Assembly (NCBI RefSeq): GCF_905475465.1
Contig: NC_062257.1
Coordinates: 2,976,001-3,040,000 of the forward strand
Source of the DNA: Pieris napi
Lineage: Eukaryota; Arthropoda; Insecta; Lepidoptera; Pieridae
Length of the DNA stretch: 64,000 nucleotides
Direction of reading: 5' to 3'
A program made the position numbers and the translations under genes. Numbering within the stretch: position 1 is the stretch's first letter; every line of letters begins with the position of its first letter. The notes below the pieces were generated by a model. The model saw only the letters and a program-made list of their open reading frames with translations. It ran no database searches and had not been told where the DNA came from. Positions 20,530 to 31,402 of the stretch are shown here, piece by piece.

Positions 20530-22020
20530 AATCATTAGGCACAGACTATATAGAGTTTACAGTGTATTTTGAACTATACAGGTAGATGGTTGTAGCTGCA
20601 AATTTTATATTACAAAATGCATGTTTATTACCAGTTCGCCGGTATAATCTAACCTAAAAATATTTATTTATTTACGCCGTAGACAGGCCGCGTGTAGCGA
20701 CACCTGCAATCTGCGCTTTCAAATCACCTCGATGACGTTATGCCCTGAATCACGCTAACGCAGTTATACTGGCCTCTGAGGATATATAGAACTTCTCGAT
20801 CTCAGCGACTGGGATCAGTCAGTAGACTGGTAAAGGTCCTCCACATACGGATCTTCTTGCTACGGTCCTGACATACCTAACATCCATTTTCATGACATTG
20901 CGTATTAGAAAAAAAGATACAGAAATCTGAGATCCAGACTTGAAAGGTTGTAGCGCCGTTGGTATATATCACTACATAGTATAAAAGTCGCTTTCTCTGT
21001 CCCTATATCCCTATGTTTGCTTAAATCTTTAAAACTACGCAACGGATTTTGATGCGGTTATTTTTAATAGATAGAGTGATTGAAGAGCAAGATTTATATG
21101 TATAATTACATTCATTAAATATTGGAGAAATACTGTTTTCTGAGGTTTCTAATGTGATGTAAATAATTAGGTACATTTTTTCCGCTTACATTGCAAACGC
21201 AAGCTGAACCCTACGTGATTTATAAAAATAATTAGTACTAAGTATTGTATACATTGAAAAGGTCTACAGAAAACTCCACGATGGTAACTCTGTAACTCTT
21301 ATGGATATCCCACAATAACATTTGTTTGTCATTTACTTTTTACGACAAATAATGGCTAATTTTCGAAGCGATATTTACCAATACAGCAATTTAATCTTTA
21401 TCCAATTAAATACCTTAAATACATTGTTGATATAATATACATAGATCTATATGGCCCTTTACAGCATATGATTTTCGGAGTCCGCGATCTCCCTAAAGCA
21501 CTTTTAATTTAGTATCAGCATTGTACCCGTCGCTAATATACAATAAATGGCAAAGATAGGTTCTTGTATGTTAGTGCACAACGTATTGTTTATACAGATA
21601 AGCTGATACCAAGACAAGGCGCCATAACCGAACCGACAAATGACAAATAACTTCAAAAATTAAAGTACACGAATACCAACATAAAATAAAAATGTCAAAA
21701 ATTTAAATTAAGGATTAAAATATTCAAATTTAGTGCGCGTCCCGCTCGCGCTCGTAGCGTCATAACTGCCTGTGCCTGCGTCGCTGGAGCCTGTAGAACA
21801 TTTTACGAGTATGGAGAGGACTTTTTATAACTGTTATAATTTTCAGATGGACTATAAAAAATAGACGATTTTTCAATAACATGACAAAGATCGTTAATTA
21901 TCATTTTTTATAGAACAATAAAGGACAAGCCTTTATTTTTAATTTATTTTATTATTATTAATTACTTAAGATGTCATGTGGAACATGGTGTAATGGTTGC
22001 AAATCCTTACAAACGTTGTG
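20530..22020. other. Unassigned stretch with minor repeat pieces
   Basis: A family B SINE tail piece (AGAAATCTGAGATCCAGACTTGAAAGGTTGTAGCG) lies at 20921-20955. The rest, including a GC-richer patch at 21733-21790, shows no gene or RNA that I can support. Confidence 0.5.
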
Positions 22021-22245
22021 TAAAAAAAACATGGCCATTAGAAAGAGTGGCGGAGAGTTTATTGCCAGTTCTTCTCTTCCGTTCTACGCCCTTGATTACT
22101 GGCACTAAATGTAAAGTTAGAAGCATTTCATATACATTTTTTTTGACGTTGTGTTACCTATATGATTAAATGACTTTTGACGAGACGACTCATCTGATGC
22201 TACTGTCTTCTGACGCAAGTGCGTTGCTGGCCTTTTAAATATTTT
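21965..22245 (+). repeat. LINE 3'-tail fragment plus family C piece
   Basis: AGAGTGGCGGAGAGTTTATTGCC and GCCCTTGATTACTGGCA are LINE 3' UTR words. The sequence ends TGATTAAATGACTT as does the LINE at 29080. An inverted GACTCATCTGATG...GCGTTGCTGGCC piece of family C follows. Confidence 0.6.
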
Positions 22246-22686
22246 AAATTGTAGAATGAAACACAATTTATTTGCTATATATACGCCTATGTTTCATTAA
22301 AATATTGATTCATTGGGAAGCAAATCTTAGACCTCCCAGTTCATAATTTTAATATTCATAGTTATTATAATTTATCTAGTATTATGATAATTCATGGATT
22401 GCAAAATTGGAGGATGTATTTCACTCCGTCGGTGATTGTGTAATGTTAAACATATTTATAGTACTTAATGTAATCCTGATAATGTAAATACAGGCAATTA
22501 TAATGATAATTTTAAAGGATTGTTAATGACAAACATTTTAACTATACAGTAACAAACAATACTACTCTTCTATTTTTTTTTAAATAACGTTTTCCAAATA
22601 ATTCCCCGACTATGTAGTCGTCGGAGGTGTTACAAAGGTTACATAAATGGTATTGGTTATCCGAATGTTTACTTTATTTTACTATA
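22246..22686. other. Unassigned AT-rich spacer
   Basis: No feature recognised. Confidence 0.5.
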
Positions 22687-22907
22687 CTAGTGGACCCGAC
22701 AGACGTTGTCCTGCATGATATTTCAAGCGATTAGTAAAGCAAAGTATGAAAGTACCGACTGCAGCGCCATCTGGCGGGCTGATTTGTGAATCTAAACCAT
22801 TCCCAGATCCCCTTGAACACACACAAAAAATTTCATCAAAATCGGTCCAGTCGTTTGAGAGAAGTTCAGTGACATACACACTCACAGAAGAATTATATAT
22901 ATAAAGA
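22687..22907 (-). mobile_element. Non-autonomous Helitron, group 4
   Basis: Starts on the minus strand with TCTTTATATATATAATTCTTC, contains CTCAAACGACTGGACCGATTT, and ends ACGTCTGTCGGGTCCACTAG. The 86-codon minus frame across it is repeat sequence. Confidence 0.7.
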
Positions 22908-23499
22908 TTACCATTTCTACTACTACCTATTTCTTTTGACAACCCCCTGCATGACCCTCACAGCAAATCCCAAAAAGATGCCCCTCAACCTAATTTTAAT
23001 ATTCATTGCTTAAACTAAAAAGCCTCCTCCACACAGATCACGTTACCCGAATACTATAAATTAATGGTCAACGCAAGAAATTTTAAATATTTGAAAGGGG
23101 CATTTAGAAAAAATCAAAAGTCCCAGGATAATATATTACATAAAATAAATAATACAATCATAAAGTCGTTATAAATGTAGTGTTTATAAAACGTAATCGT
23201 GGTTTTATGGTTCATATATTTGTGGTTGTGACCCATCAGCCAGACAGGGCTATTATGATTCTGGTGAAGGACAATTTGTATTAATTAGATGGGACTAAAC
23301 AAATATTTAGTTTGGAATTCTAGGAACAAGGTAAATATATCATAGGGTAAGCTATGACAGCGCTAAGTATTACTAATTTTTAACTTTTTATTTTATTTTA
23401 TTTATTATACACCCTTACACACGATTTTCATTATTCACAACTTTAATATTATTATTTTCTACTTAGTATTATTATTTTTCTTTGCTACTTAGGCGCAAA

Positions 23500-23735
23500 C
23501 TAGCTGCTGTGGTCTCTGGCAGAATGACCAGCGCTGTGGAACTTTCTACTCCTCAGCATAATGCTGAGCCAGGGCCAATTACAACCACAGTACACACACA
23601 TTGCACACTAGAAGCGAACCGAATGGCAAATTTTTATTGTTTTTGATACGTCTTATTTTATTTTTTCTTTAAGTATTGTTATTTTGTGTGTTTATGTGTG
23701 TTTTCGTTTATAATAAATATTATGTCTATGTATCA
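23500..23735 (+). repeat. Interspersed repeat, family D
   Basis: GCAAACTAGCTGCTGTGGTC, ATGACCAGCGCTGTGGAAC, CTCAGCATAATGCTGAGCC and GTGTGTTTATGTGTG mark this copy; AATAAATATTATG closes it. It is longer at the 5' side than the 5.1-kb copy. Confidence 0.7.
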
Positions 23736-23867
23736 CTTCCATTTGTAAAAAACACATTGGACATATCTAGTTCGTATGTAATCACACGTAACGATACTTT
23801 GTGACTCAAAAATGTATTCGGTTTTGACACAGTAGTTTAAGGTAAATCTCGACACTGAATCTGAAGG

Positions 23868-24162
23868 CATGTATTTACTTTGATTAGTGATTAGGAGAAT
23901 ACAAGTGTGGACGGCGACTGATTAATTGGCGGCGTAGTAAAGTGATTCTATTTTTTTGCGAGTGAACTGCGAGTAGTGACGTCGCGTGCGCCCTCCCTTC
24001 CCCCTCACCCGCAGCGTGCCTGCCAAACTATTGACAACTGAATCTACTTAACAGAGCCACTAAACAATAATTGGACACTACTTGCACTACACACCTGCAC
24101 TAATCAATGTCAATTACTAATCACTTGCACTCGCACTAAGCAAAGTGAATACAGGTCTTGAG
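23868..24162. mobile_element. Candidate MITE with TGTATTCACTTTG-like ends
   Basis: TGTATTTACTTTGATTAGTG on the left is matched by an inverted CACTAAGCAAAGTGAATACA on the right. The repeats are imperfect and no target duplication is clear. Confidence 0.5.
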
Positions 24163-24299
24163 AGATTTAGAGAGTAACGCGACGTAGGACTAAGTGCGAC
24201 TCTTGTATCATGTATGTCAAAAATGTATTGGATTTTGAAGTACGGAAGGGATTGAAATCTCGAAGAAGTAAAGAAATATTGGTAGGAAGGGGAACAGAG

Positions 24300-24480
24300 A
24301 GATACTAAAGAATAAATAAGGAAGAGTGGTCATATTTAGGACAAGAAAAGAAAACATGATTCAGGTCAGAATAGCTCTCGCCACACTCACAGGCGGTACT
24401 AGTTACGATATCAAAACGGAATTCTTGATATCGTTTTTAAATGTTACCCATAGATCGCGCCAAATTTCGACTTAAAACTT
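24300..24480 (-). pseudogene. Non-LTR retrotransposon C-terminal relic
   Basis: The minus strand reads DIVTSTACECGESYSDLNHVF followed by FSCPKYDH and a stop. The C-x-C...H...C arrangement is the zinc-knuckle-like end found after the reverse transcriptase of Jockey/R1-type elements. Only some forty codons survive. Confidence 0.55.
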
Positions 24481-24606
24481 CCCCAATCATCAGTTCCCTA
24501 TATAGATAATATATTCGATAGACTATCAACAACTTCTGCACCAGAATGTGGTATATTGGTGGTGGTTATAAGTGGTTATTCAATTTATAGTAAGTATTAA
24601 TATGCC

Positions 24607-24795
24607 CGCGTTATGGCAGATGGTTCAAAAAGGTCCTTACATGGAATGCCCCAGTGGGAAGAGAAATGAGAAGAAGCCCACCAGAAACGTGGGAAGATGA
24701 AATAAAAGAGATAGCGGGAAATGATTGTCAAGTTAGTAGCAAGGATAAGTAGAGAATTTGGCGGAGACATTCAATTCGTCAGAGTATACTTATAA
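24607..24795 (+). pseudogene. RTE-like LINE C-terminal relic
   Basis: One frame reads WFKKVLTWNAPVGREMRRSP, then WEDEIKEIAG and RIWRRH, with a stop inside. This is the characteristic RTE-clade C-terminal pattern (W..D....AG..W...A..R..WR). Related relics occur at 35815-36110, 37465-37560 and 46885-47000. Confidence 0.65.
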
Positions 24796-24806
24796 ATATA
24801 ATAAAA

Positions 24807-25236
24807 CTAGCTGCCCCCGCGAACTTCGTTTCTTCTTAATGTGATTTTACTTAGCCTACCTTTTTAGTACATACCAACATGGAACATTTTGCTATGCTAC
24901 CCCAGAGACTGTTCATGAAAACTTTTTAGGTTTTTCTGTGAATTGTCTCTATATAAACCTCAGAGTTCAAGTCATAAGATTTTAATAAAAAATAGGGGTT
25001 GATCGTAGAGGGATGAAAATTAAGGGTTGTTTGTAATTTTGTATGCTGTATCATAAAAAAAAAATTATCTCAAAAATAAAATTTAGGTGGAACACCCTTA
25101 ACATTTAGGGGTTTGAAAGATAGTAGCCGATTTTCAGACTTACTGAATATGCATAAAACATTTCGTAAGAATCAGTCGAGCCGTTTCGGAGGAGTATTGG
25201 AACGAACATTGTGACACGAGAATTTTATATGTTAGA
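24807..25236 (-). mobile_element. Non-autonomous Helitron, group 3
   Basis: The CTAG end at 24807-24810 adjoins AGCTGCCCCCGCGAACTTCG. The interior has AAAATAGGGGTTGATCGTAG and CCTTAACATTTAGGGG. The 5' end is AATTCTCGTGTCACAATG on the minus strand. It is longer than the 10.8-kb copy because of extra sequence near the 3' end. Confidence 0.75.
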
Positions 25237-25663
25237 TAGACTTAATGTTACTAAGGGTCTGTTTCACAATGTACAGATAAGTTCTACATAAGTTCTAAAT
25301 TAGCTATTTATTACTTATTGGTAGGATAAACACTATTGTTGCGTTTCACGACTGTCAGATAGCGCTATTCGTCACATAAAGTCCATCATAAGTTATGAGT
25401 CCGATGAATGTCAAATAGCACAATTTATCTTCCAAATAATTTATGTGTTACATAGCTATTGCACGCCTCGCAGTGCTCTACTCTCGACATGTAAAAAAAA
25501 CCAGTCTTTCGAAACGTGAATGACTTTTTTCTCACTAATATAACACTTACAGGATAATATGAGTGCACTAAAATCGAGTTAAATAATCTATCAATATACG
25601 GTATTTTTTATGAACAATTATTTTGTTTAACATAGTAAATAATAACATTAAAATCAATCATTC

Positions 25664-26161
25664 TTGGACGTCCGTCAGTCTGTGTTTATGGATCCATGTA
25701 TCCATCTTCAAAGTGTTGAAGTTAAAAACATTGTAATGTTTACATTTCCCTATAGTAAGAGTTTGACGCAGAAGGAAAATAATTTAAGATACAAATTAAA
25801 TGTGACATTGGATAGTTTATCGTATTATTCAAACAAAATAAATATAATTGACATAAATAAATTGTCATTTGTTGATAACAGCTTTTTTTTAAGAAAGGAT
25901 AGATTGTTTCTATCTAAATTTGGTAAAAAACAATTAGCAGTAACGCTAAGCTTTTATTTACTAACTTCAGCCAAGAACTTGGCTGCTAAATCTGCTTTAT
26001 TTGAGCAGTCTTCTATTATTAGGTTAGACAATGCCTTTATACAGCAGCAGAGTTCCGACAGTGCTCCCTTGGAGCAAATTAGTCATGAAATAGTTGCCCC
26101 TATTGAGCAATCTAACTATGATGCACATAAATGCTTGTCCCAAATTAAATATTTAAATTAA
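25664..26161 (+). CDS. LINE ORF1 C-terminal part, SGNH-esterase-like
   Basis: The frame is open from 25652 to a TAA at 26159-26161; it is the tail of ORF1 because the element is truncated, so no true start exists here. Residues about 22-105 (NIVMFTFPYS..., NIIDINKLSF, FFLRKDRLFLSKFGKKQL) resemble the C-terminal block of the SGNH/esterase domain carried by ORF1 of some CR1-group LINEs. There the usual block ends GxHLS..GK, but here the histidine position reads phenylalanine. This suggests that the hydrolase is inactive or that my alignment by eye is off. A Ser/Gln-rich linker follows. It overlaps the open frame of ORF2 by 13 bases in the -1 register. Confidence 0.6.
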   Translation: MDVRQSVFMDPCIHLQSVEVKNIVMFTFPYSKSLTQKENNLRYKLNVTLDSLSYYSNKINIIDINKLSFVDNSFFLRKDRLFLSKFGKKQLAVTLSFYLLTSAKNLAAKSALFEQSSIIRLDNAFIQQQSSDSAPLEQISHEIVAPIEQSNYDAHKCLSQIKYLN

Positions 26162-29028
26162 ATAATAAGACAACAGAGAAGGCCTCTAGCAACCTTAAAA
26201 TAGTACACCAGAATATACAAGGTTTTTCTGGAAAGAATCTAGAAATCTCTTTGTTTTTAAACAGTCAGAATATCCATGTATTATGTCTCACAGAGCATTG
26301 GTTAAAAAAAAATGAATTATTAGATTGTATTGAAAATTATAAAATTGTTAGTGCATTTACTAGGGAATGTGCAATTAGAGGTGGGTCATTAATAATGTTA
26401 CAAAACAATATCAAATATAAAGAAAGATTAGACATAATAAAACATTCCATTGAACAAACGATAGAAATTTCTTGTGTGGAATTTGAACAATTTATAATTG
26501 TGTGTGTATACAGACCCCCTTCTGGAAGCTATGATCTGTTTGAGTCTTCTATGGAAAATGTTCTTAATATTATAAGTAAAAATAACAAAAAGATGGTTGT
26601 CTGTGGGGATTTCAATTTAAATATTTTAGTTTCTAGTACATATACAAGTAGATTTACTAATTTATTTGGGTCGTTCAATCTACAATATTCTTTCTTTGAA
26701 CCAACTAGGATTACCCCCCTATCAGCTACCTGCTTGGATAACATTTTTTCTGATTGCGTTTTATATGAAAAATGTATTGTTAACTGGGTGGATTCAGATC
26801 ATAGTGGACAAAAAATCATTGTTGAGCGCCATAGGGTTAAACAAGACATAAAAATTACTTTTAGGCCAATAACGGACAAACGCTTAAAGGTTTTTGAAAA
26901 TAATATTAAGAATAAACTTAGGTTTCTTAAAAATTCAAATGATGCTAATGAGCAATACGAATATTTATGTCAACAAATAAGCATAGAATTTGCTAGCATA
27001 TTTAAACAAAAAACTGTTTCTTTAAACTCTAAAATGAAATTCTGTGACTGGGCCACACCAGGTATTTACGTTAGTAGAAGAAAATTGTATGATCTATATT
27101 ATGAAAAGTCTATTTCTACTGAGCAGTCGCTTATAAACTATGTCAGAAATTATTCAAAAATATTTAAAAAAGTTTGTAATATAGCAAAGGCAAATTATTT
27201 GAGTAATAAAATAAAAAAATCGGACAATAAAATTAAGACCACTTGGAACATTATTAATCAAGAAACTGGTAAAACTTCATTTAAAGATAGCTCTTTTGAA
27301 ATTAATATTAATGGCAAAATTATAAAAAAAGATGCAGCGGTCGCAAATGCTATGGAGTCCTTTTTCTCTGAAATCCCTGCAAGAATCACTAGTAAACTGA
27401 ATTCATCTACGCAATTCGCGCTTTCACTTTTAACGTCTAGCACAAATAAAAATAGTAGTGCATTCGATTTTCATAAAATTAACACGGATTCTATTGTAAA
27501 GGCATTTAGATCGTTGAATAAGAAGAAAACAGAAGATCTATGGGGCATATCAGTAGCTGTAATAGCACCAATAATTGGAAATATTTCTCCTTATCTAACG
27601 ATTATTTTTAATAGATGTATCGATGATGGGGGTTTTCCCAATCTCATGAAATATAGTAAAATTATTCCTTTATTTAAGTCTGGAGACAAATCGGACCCCA
27701 CGAATTTCCGCCCTATATCAATTTTACCAACTCTAAGTAAAATATTTGAAAAAATTATTCATAAGCAATTGCTTTCACATTTTAGATTAAATAAACTATT
27801 TCATGATAGACAATTCGGTTTTACTAAGGGTAGATGTAGTACGGATGCGGGTGTGGAGCTCATGAAGCAAATATTCGATGCCTGGGAAAATAAACAGGAT
27901 GCTTTAGCTGTCTTCTGTGACCTGTCCAAGGCTTTTGACTGTGTAGAGCATAAAACATTATTGGGAAAATTACAGTATTATGGCGTCTCAGCAAACTCAA
28001 TAAAAATAATAAATTCATACTTGAGTGACCGATTACAAAAAGTGGTTATAAATAAAGCAGAGTCTTTAGGAGCTCCTATTCTCATGGGTGTGCCTCAGGG
28101 GTCGATATTGGGGCCGTTGCTCTTTCTTATCTACATAAATGACCTGCCATTTTATATAAATAACTTATGTGAAACGGTATTATTTGCAGATGATACATCT
28201 CTTATTTTTAAAATCAGTAGGAACGCAATAAATTTTGACGAGGTAAATGATGCCCTTTCCCGAGTTATGTGTTGGTTTACTTATAATAACTTGTTACTAA
28301 ATTCTAATAAAACAAAATGTATTAGATTTTCTTTGCCTAACGTAAAACAGGTCAGTACAAACATTAGTATTAATGAGGAAATAATTCAATGTGTTGATTC
28401 AACTGTATTTTTAGGGATCACTCTAGATTCTCGTTTGCAATGGAAGCCCCATATTACAAATCTATCGGCAAGACTTAGTTCGGCTGCTTTTGCGATAAGA
28501 AAGATTAGATGGATGTCTGATGTCGAAACGGCGAGGCTTGTATACTTCAGTTACTTCCATAGTGTTATGACATATGGTATATTGTTGTGGGGCTCAGCGG
28601 CCGATATTCAAGATATTTTTGTTTTACAAAAAAGAGCAATACGCGCTATATACAAATTAAAACCGCGTGACTCGCTAAGAGAATTATTTAAAGAGATTGG
28701 TATTTTAACAGTTGCCTCCCAATATGTGTATGAAAATATTATGTACGTTTATAAAAACATTAATAAATTTATAAAGCGCAGTGACTGTCACAATTTAAAC
28801 ACAAGAAGTAGGAATAGACTTGATTTTCCAGCTTTCAGACTTAATAAAACTGCTCACTCATTTGTGGGGAAATGTATACAGATATTTAACAAGATTCCGG
28901 ACCGTGTAACCAAACTTCCGATACATGAGTTTAAGCTTTGCATCAAGAAAACCCTAACAAAGGGAGGATATTACACTGTTCGGGAATTTATAGACGATGA
29001 CAATGTGTGGGCACTAGTGCCGCTGTAA
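26149..29028 (+). CDS. LINE ORF2: AP endonuclease and reverse transcriptase
   Basis: The frame is open from 26149. The first long-frame alternative start is TTG at 26251, but conserved endonuclease sequence (KIVHQNIQGF) already lies upstream of it, so translation must begin earlier; no ATG is present in that segment. Counting from the TTG: TEHW near 14-17, YRPP 87-90, GDFN 119-122 and SDHSG 182-186 are endonuclease motifs. The reverse transcriptase has NFRPIS 485-490, DLSKAFDCV 557-565, GVPQGSILGP 613-622 and the catalytic FADDT 645-649. The C-terminal domain includes YGILLWG and FVLQKRAIRAI. ORF2 nicks target DNA and primes reverse transcription there. All catalytic residues I can identify are intact. 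A separate C-terminal relative lies at 43798-44346. Confidence 0.9.
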   Translation: MFKLNNKTTEKASSNLKIVHQNIQGFSGKNLEISLFLNSQNIHVLCLTEHWLKKNELLDCIENYKIVSAFTRECAIRGGSLIMLQNNIKYKERLDIIKHSIEQTIEISCVEFEQFIIVCVYRPPSGSYDLFESSMENVLNIISKNNKKMVVCGDFNLNILVSSTYTSRFTNLFGSFNLQYSFFEPTRITPLSATCLDNIFSDCVLYEKCIVNWVDSDHSGQKIIVERHRVKQDIKITFRPITDKRLKVFENNIKNKLRFLKNSNDANEQYEYLCQQISIEFASIFKQKTVSLNSKMKFCDWATPGIYVSRRKLYDLYYEKSISTEQSLINYVRNYSKIFKKVCNIAKANYLSNKIKKSDNKIKTTWNIINQETGKTSFKDSSFEININGKIIKKDAAVANAMESFFSEIPARITSKLNSSTQFALSLLTSSTNKNSSAFDFHKINTDSIVKAFRSLNKKKTEDLWGISVAVIAPIIGNISPYLTIIFNRCIDDGGFPNLMKYSKIIPLFKSGDKSDPTNFRPISILPTLSKIFEKIIHKQLLSHFRLNKLFHDRQFGFTKGRCSTDAGVELMKQIFDAWENKQDALAVFCDLSKAFDCVEHKTLLGKLQYYGVSANSIKIINSYLSDRLQKVVINKAESLGAPILMGVPQGSILGPLLFLIYINDLPFYINNLCETVLFADDTSLIFKISRNAINFDEVNDALSRVMCWFTYNNLLLNSNKTKCIRFSLPNVKQVSTNISINEEIIQCVDSTVFLGITLDSRLQWKPHITNLSARLSSAAFAIRKIRWMSDVETARLVYFSYFHSVMTYGILLWGSAADIQDIFVLQKRAIRAIYKLKPRDSLRELFKEIGILTVASQYVYENIMYVYKNINKFIKRSDCHNLNTRSRNRLDFPAFRLNKTAHSFVGKCIQIFNKIPDRVTKLPIHEFKLCIKKTLTKGGYYTVREFIDDDNVWALVPL
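26152..26158 (+). promoter_or_regulatory. Candidate -1 ribosomal frameshift site TTTAAAT
   Basis: In the ORF1 frame the bases read T TTA AAT TAA, a canonical X XXY YYZ heptamer immediately before the ORF1 stop. ORF2 is in the -1 frame and lacks an early ATG, so slippage here would produce an ORF1-ORF2 fusion. A convincing downstream pseudoknot was not established by eye; only weak stems (AGAG/CTCT near 26176; AACCTT/AAGGTT) are visible. Confidence 0.45.
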
Positions 29029-29107
29029 GATGGAGAGTTGACATGCATAAGAGTACAAATTGTACCTAAATGATTAAATGACTTATTATTATTATTATTA
29101 TTATTAT

Positions 29108-30103
29108 GTGGCAGAGAAATTGGTCGAAAAATTTATCGTACCAGAATACTTTTTTTCTTATTATATAAAGTTATACCCTGGGCTGATTCCTAGTTAATAT
29201 TAGCCTAAGTACTGTCGTTTAATTATAATTTGTAAAAAACTAAAATACGACTGTGTATTTTCCTCACCTTAGAGTTATGGCGCCACTATATATTTTTTAT
29301 TATATTAAGTAAGTAGTAAGAAGTAAAAATAAAAAAAATAAAATGTAAACGAATGATTTTTTTTTTTTTAATGTGAATGACCGCTATGAGGCGTGCACTT
29401 TTGGATTTTCCAAACTATTTGGTACTTTATACACACATTGTGAAACAGACTTTATAATACTCAAATGACTATGTCAATATAAGTATTTGTTTTTTAATAT
29501 AGTACCAAAATTAGTATCCAGGTATTTCTGATAATGACAGGTCATAATTCTCACCCCCGTGCCTGCATCAGACACGCGGACCTTTGTGCGCTAATACTGT
29601 ATCGGTGGAGTCTGGCTGAGACGTACCCCATACAATTTATGCGATAATAACGCTTTTCCGATTAGACACTTTTTTCGGAACACAACTAGAACTAAATATA
29701 TATTTAAACCGTGCATGGACTGTTAGGGAGCGTTCAAGTGTTACGTAACGCAATTTTTGGAGATTGTTGACCCCCCCCCCCCATGTAACTCGGCGTAACG
29801 TTATTCAGTACCCAAAACATTACTGTACCCAAGTATAGTAAAATGTTTCGAGACCACCTAGTGACTCTATAGTTACTATTATGTGGTGTAAGAAAATAAT
29901 ATTAACAATAACGCGTAATTTAATCCCCGCCCCGCATCGTAACGTTTTACAAAAAGTTTCTACAATTTACCTACAAAATTAATACGACATTAATTAACTT
30001 ACTGAGTTCAATGTTCGCTGCTCCAATTGGCCTGAAGAGGTCAAGTTGTTACAATGAACCTACAACTAAAAACCTTAAAAAATATAATATAATAACTGAA
30101 ATA
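29108..30103. other. Right part of the TIR element, then unassigned sequence
   Basis: 29108-29450 completes the element at 25257. 29451-30103 holds no gene; it includes a C homopolymer at about 29769-29782. Confidence 0.5.
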
Positions 30104-30867
30104 TAAAAAAAATAGGTAAAAAAACTTTTTAAGTTAAACGGTTTTATGTTAAACATACATTGCAATGTTTAAGATAAATGTACTAAAAACCAAAAAATAA
30201 TAAAATAGATACAGTCGTGGGAATTATAAACATATGCATAGACTAGACTAAAATAAAACCGTGGGGCACGTCAATTGTCTACAAATTATCGACTTAATGT
30301 GCGATAGAAGAATCGTTTAATTCGTCGTTAAAATAGGCAGTTGGCCCGCAGACGTCCTGAAATTACTTACTATTTTCTTGCTCATGGAAATTCCAATAGT
30401 TATACACTCCATGTAAATAAAAGAGATGTTTCAACTAGTTTATCGTTGGACATTCACACTGCTGGCTGGCGAGGAATCGTTTCACTGCTCGTAGTTTGTC
30501 TTTAATCGACAAAACATATGATAAAAGTACTACTCGCTCACCACTATGAAACCCTAAAACTCGCTTATAATCGAGCTTGCTAGCTTGTTTCCACATTCTA
30601 GCCCTACTTATCACACGTCCATCGTTGTCGGTTGAACAACTGCCTAATTATAGTCTAACATTACAAAACAAACATTTTAATCAACGATTGTAGACAATTG
30701 ACGTGCCCTACGGTTTTATTTTAGTCTAGTCTATGCATATGTTTATAATTCCCACGACTGTATCTATTTTATTATTTTTTGGTTTTTAGTACATTTATCT
30801 TAAACATTGCAATGTATGTTTAACATAAAACCGTTTAACTTAAAAAGTTTTTTTACCTATTTTTATT
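30104..30867. mobile_element. Fold-back element with arms of about 180 bp
   Basis: The left arm 30104-30290 (AATAGGTAAAAAAACTTTTT..., CATACATTGCAATG, CAGTCGTGGGAATTATAAAC, CACGTCAATTGTCTAC) is inverted at about 30688-30867 with only occasional mismatches (for example GTGGGGCACG versus CGTGCCCTACG). The central 400 bp loop has no ORF. Long, well-preserved arms suggest a young fold-back or MITE family. Confidence 0.9.
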
Positions 30868-31042
30868 TTCTAGTTTTTAGTTTTTATTTCGCATTCTGTT
30901 TAATTCATTTAGTGCTTCATTATTGCAAGGTTCCTTGCCAGTTAGTTTATATAAATAAATCAATTCTATAATATAAATATAATATATATTTAATTAATAA
31001 AATAGATACGGTTTTTAATATAATGTTATATATATATTATAT

Positions 31043-31082
31043 AATAAAAAAATAAATATTATATAATATTTATTTTTTTATT
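31043..31082. repeat. Perfect 40-bp AT palindrome
   Basis: AATAAAAAAATAAATATTAT at 31043-31062 is followed directly by its reverse complement, with no loop. It could extrude as a cruciform. Confidence 0.8.
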
Positions 31083-31084
31083 TT

Positions 31085-31260
31085 ATTTATTTAGTTTATT
31101 GTATTGTCACCAAAATCCAAAGTGTATACAAAATTTCAGATTAATCGGTTGACAGGAAGAGGGTGAAATTTGAATTACTAAATTTGACCCAAGAATAAAA
31201 CAAACGGGGTGAGCTAAATAAAACCGTTTAAAAAGGAGTCCCTTTTTGTAACGGTTATTG
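31085..31260 (+). repeat. LINE 3' UTR-like fragment
   Basis: TATTGTATTGTCACCAAAATCC, ACAGGAAGAGGGTG and GAGCTAAATAAAACCGTTT parallel 47230-47375 in order (GCATTGTCATC..., GGTGAAGCTAATAAAAAGCG). This suggests an RTE-like 3' end. Confidence 0.45.
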
Positions 31261-31402
31261 GTATTATAAATAATTGTATTTCAGTAAAATATACTTTGTA
31301 GTAAAATCTAAAATCTAACAATTAACGAATTAACAAAGTTTTTAAATATATTCTGTAGCTAAGAGTAGAGAGACATACTCTTAAAACAAATTTGAAGTTT
31401 AA

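Larger units (their letters stand above)
25652..29107 (+). mobile_element. CR1/Jockey-like LINE, 5'-truncated, intact ORF2
   Basis: The element begins within ORF1, keeps all of ORF2 from endonuclease to C-terminus, and ends shortly after the stop in TGATTAAATGACTTA followed by a (TTA)n run at about 29082-29107. A microsatellite-like 3' tail rather than poly(A) suits CR1-type elements, while ORF2 motifs alone do not separate CR1 from Jockey. The unbroken 925-codon frame suggests recent insertion. Confidence 0.8.
25257..29450. mobile_element. TIR element split by a LINE
   Basis: GTCTGTTTCACAATGT at 25257-25272 is inverted at 29435-29450 (16 of 16). TGCACGCCTC-like words near 25451 and 29386 add a second inverted pair. 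Without the LINE it would be about 0.7 kb. I cannot define its target duplication with confidence. Confidence 0.6.
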
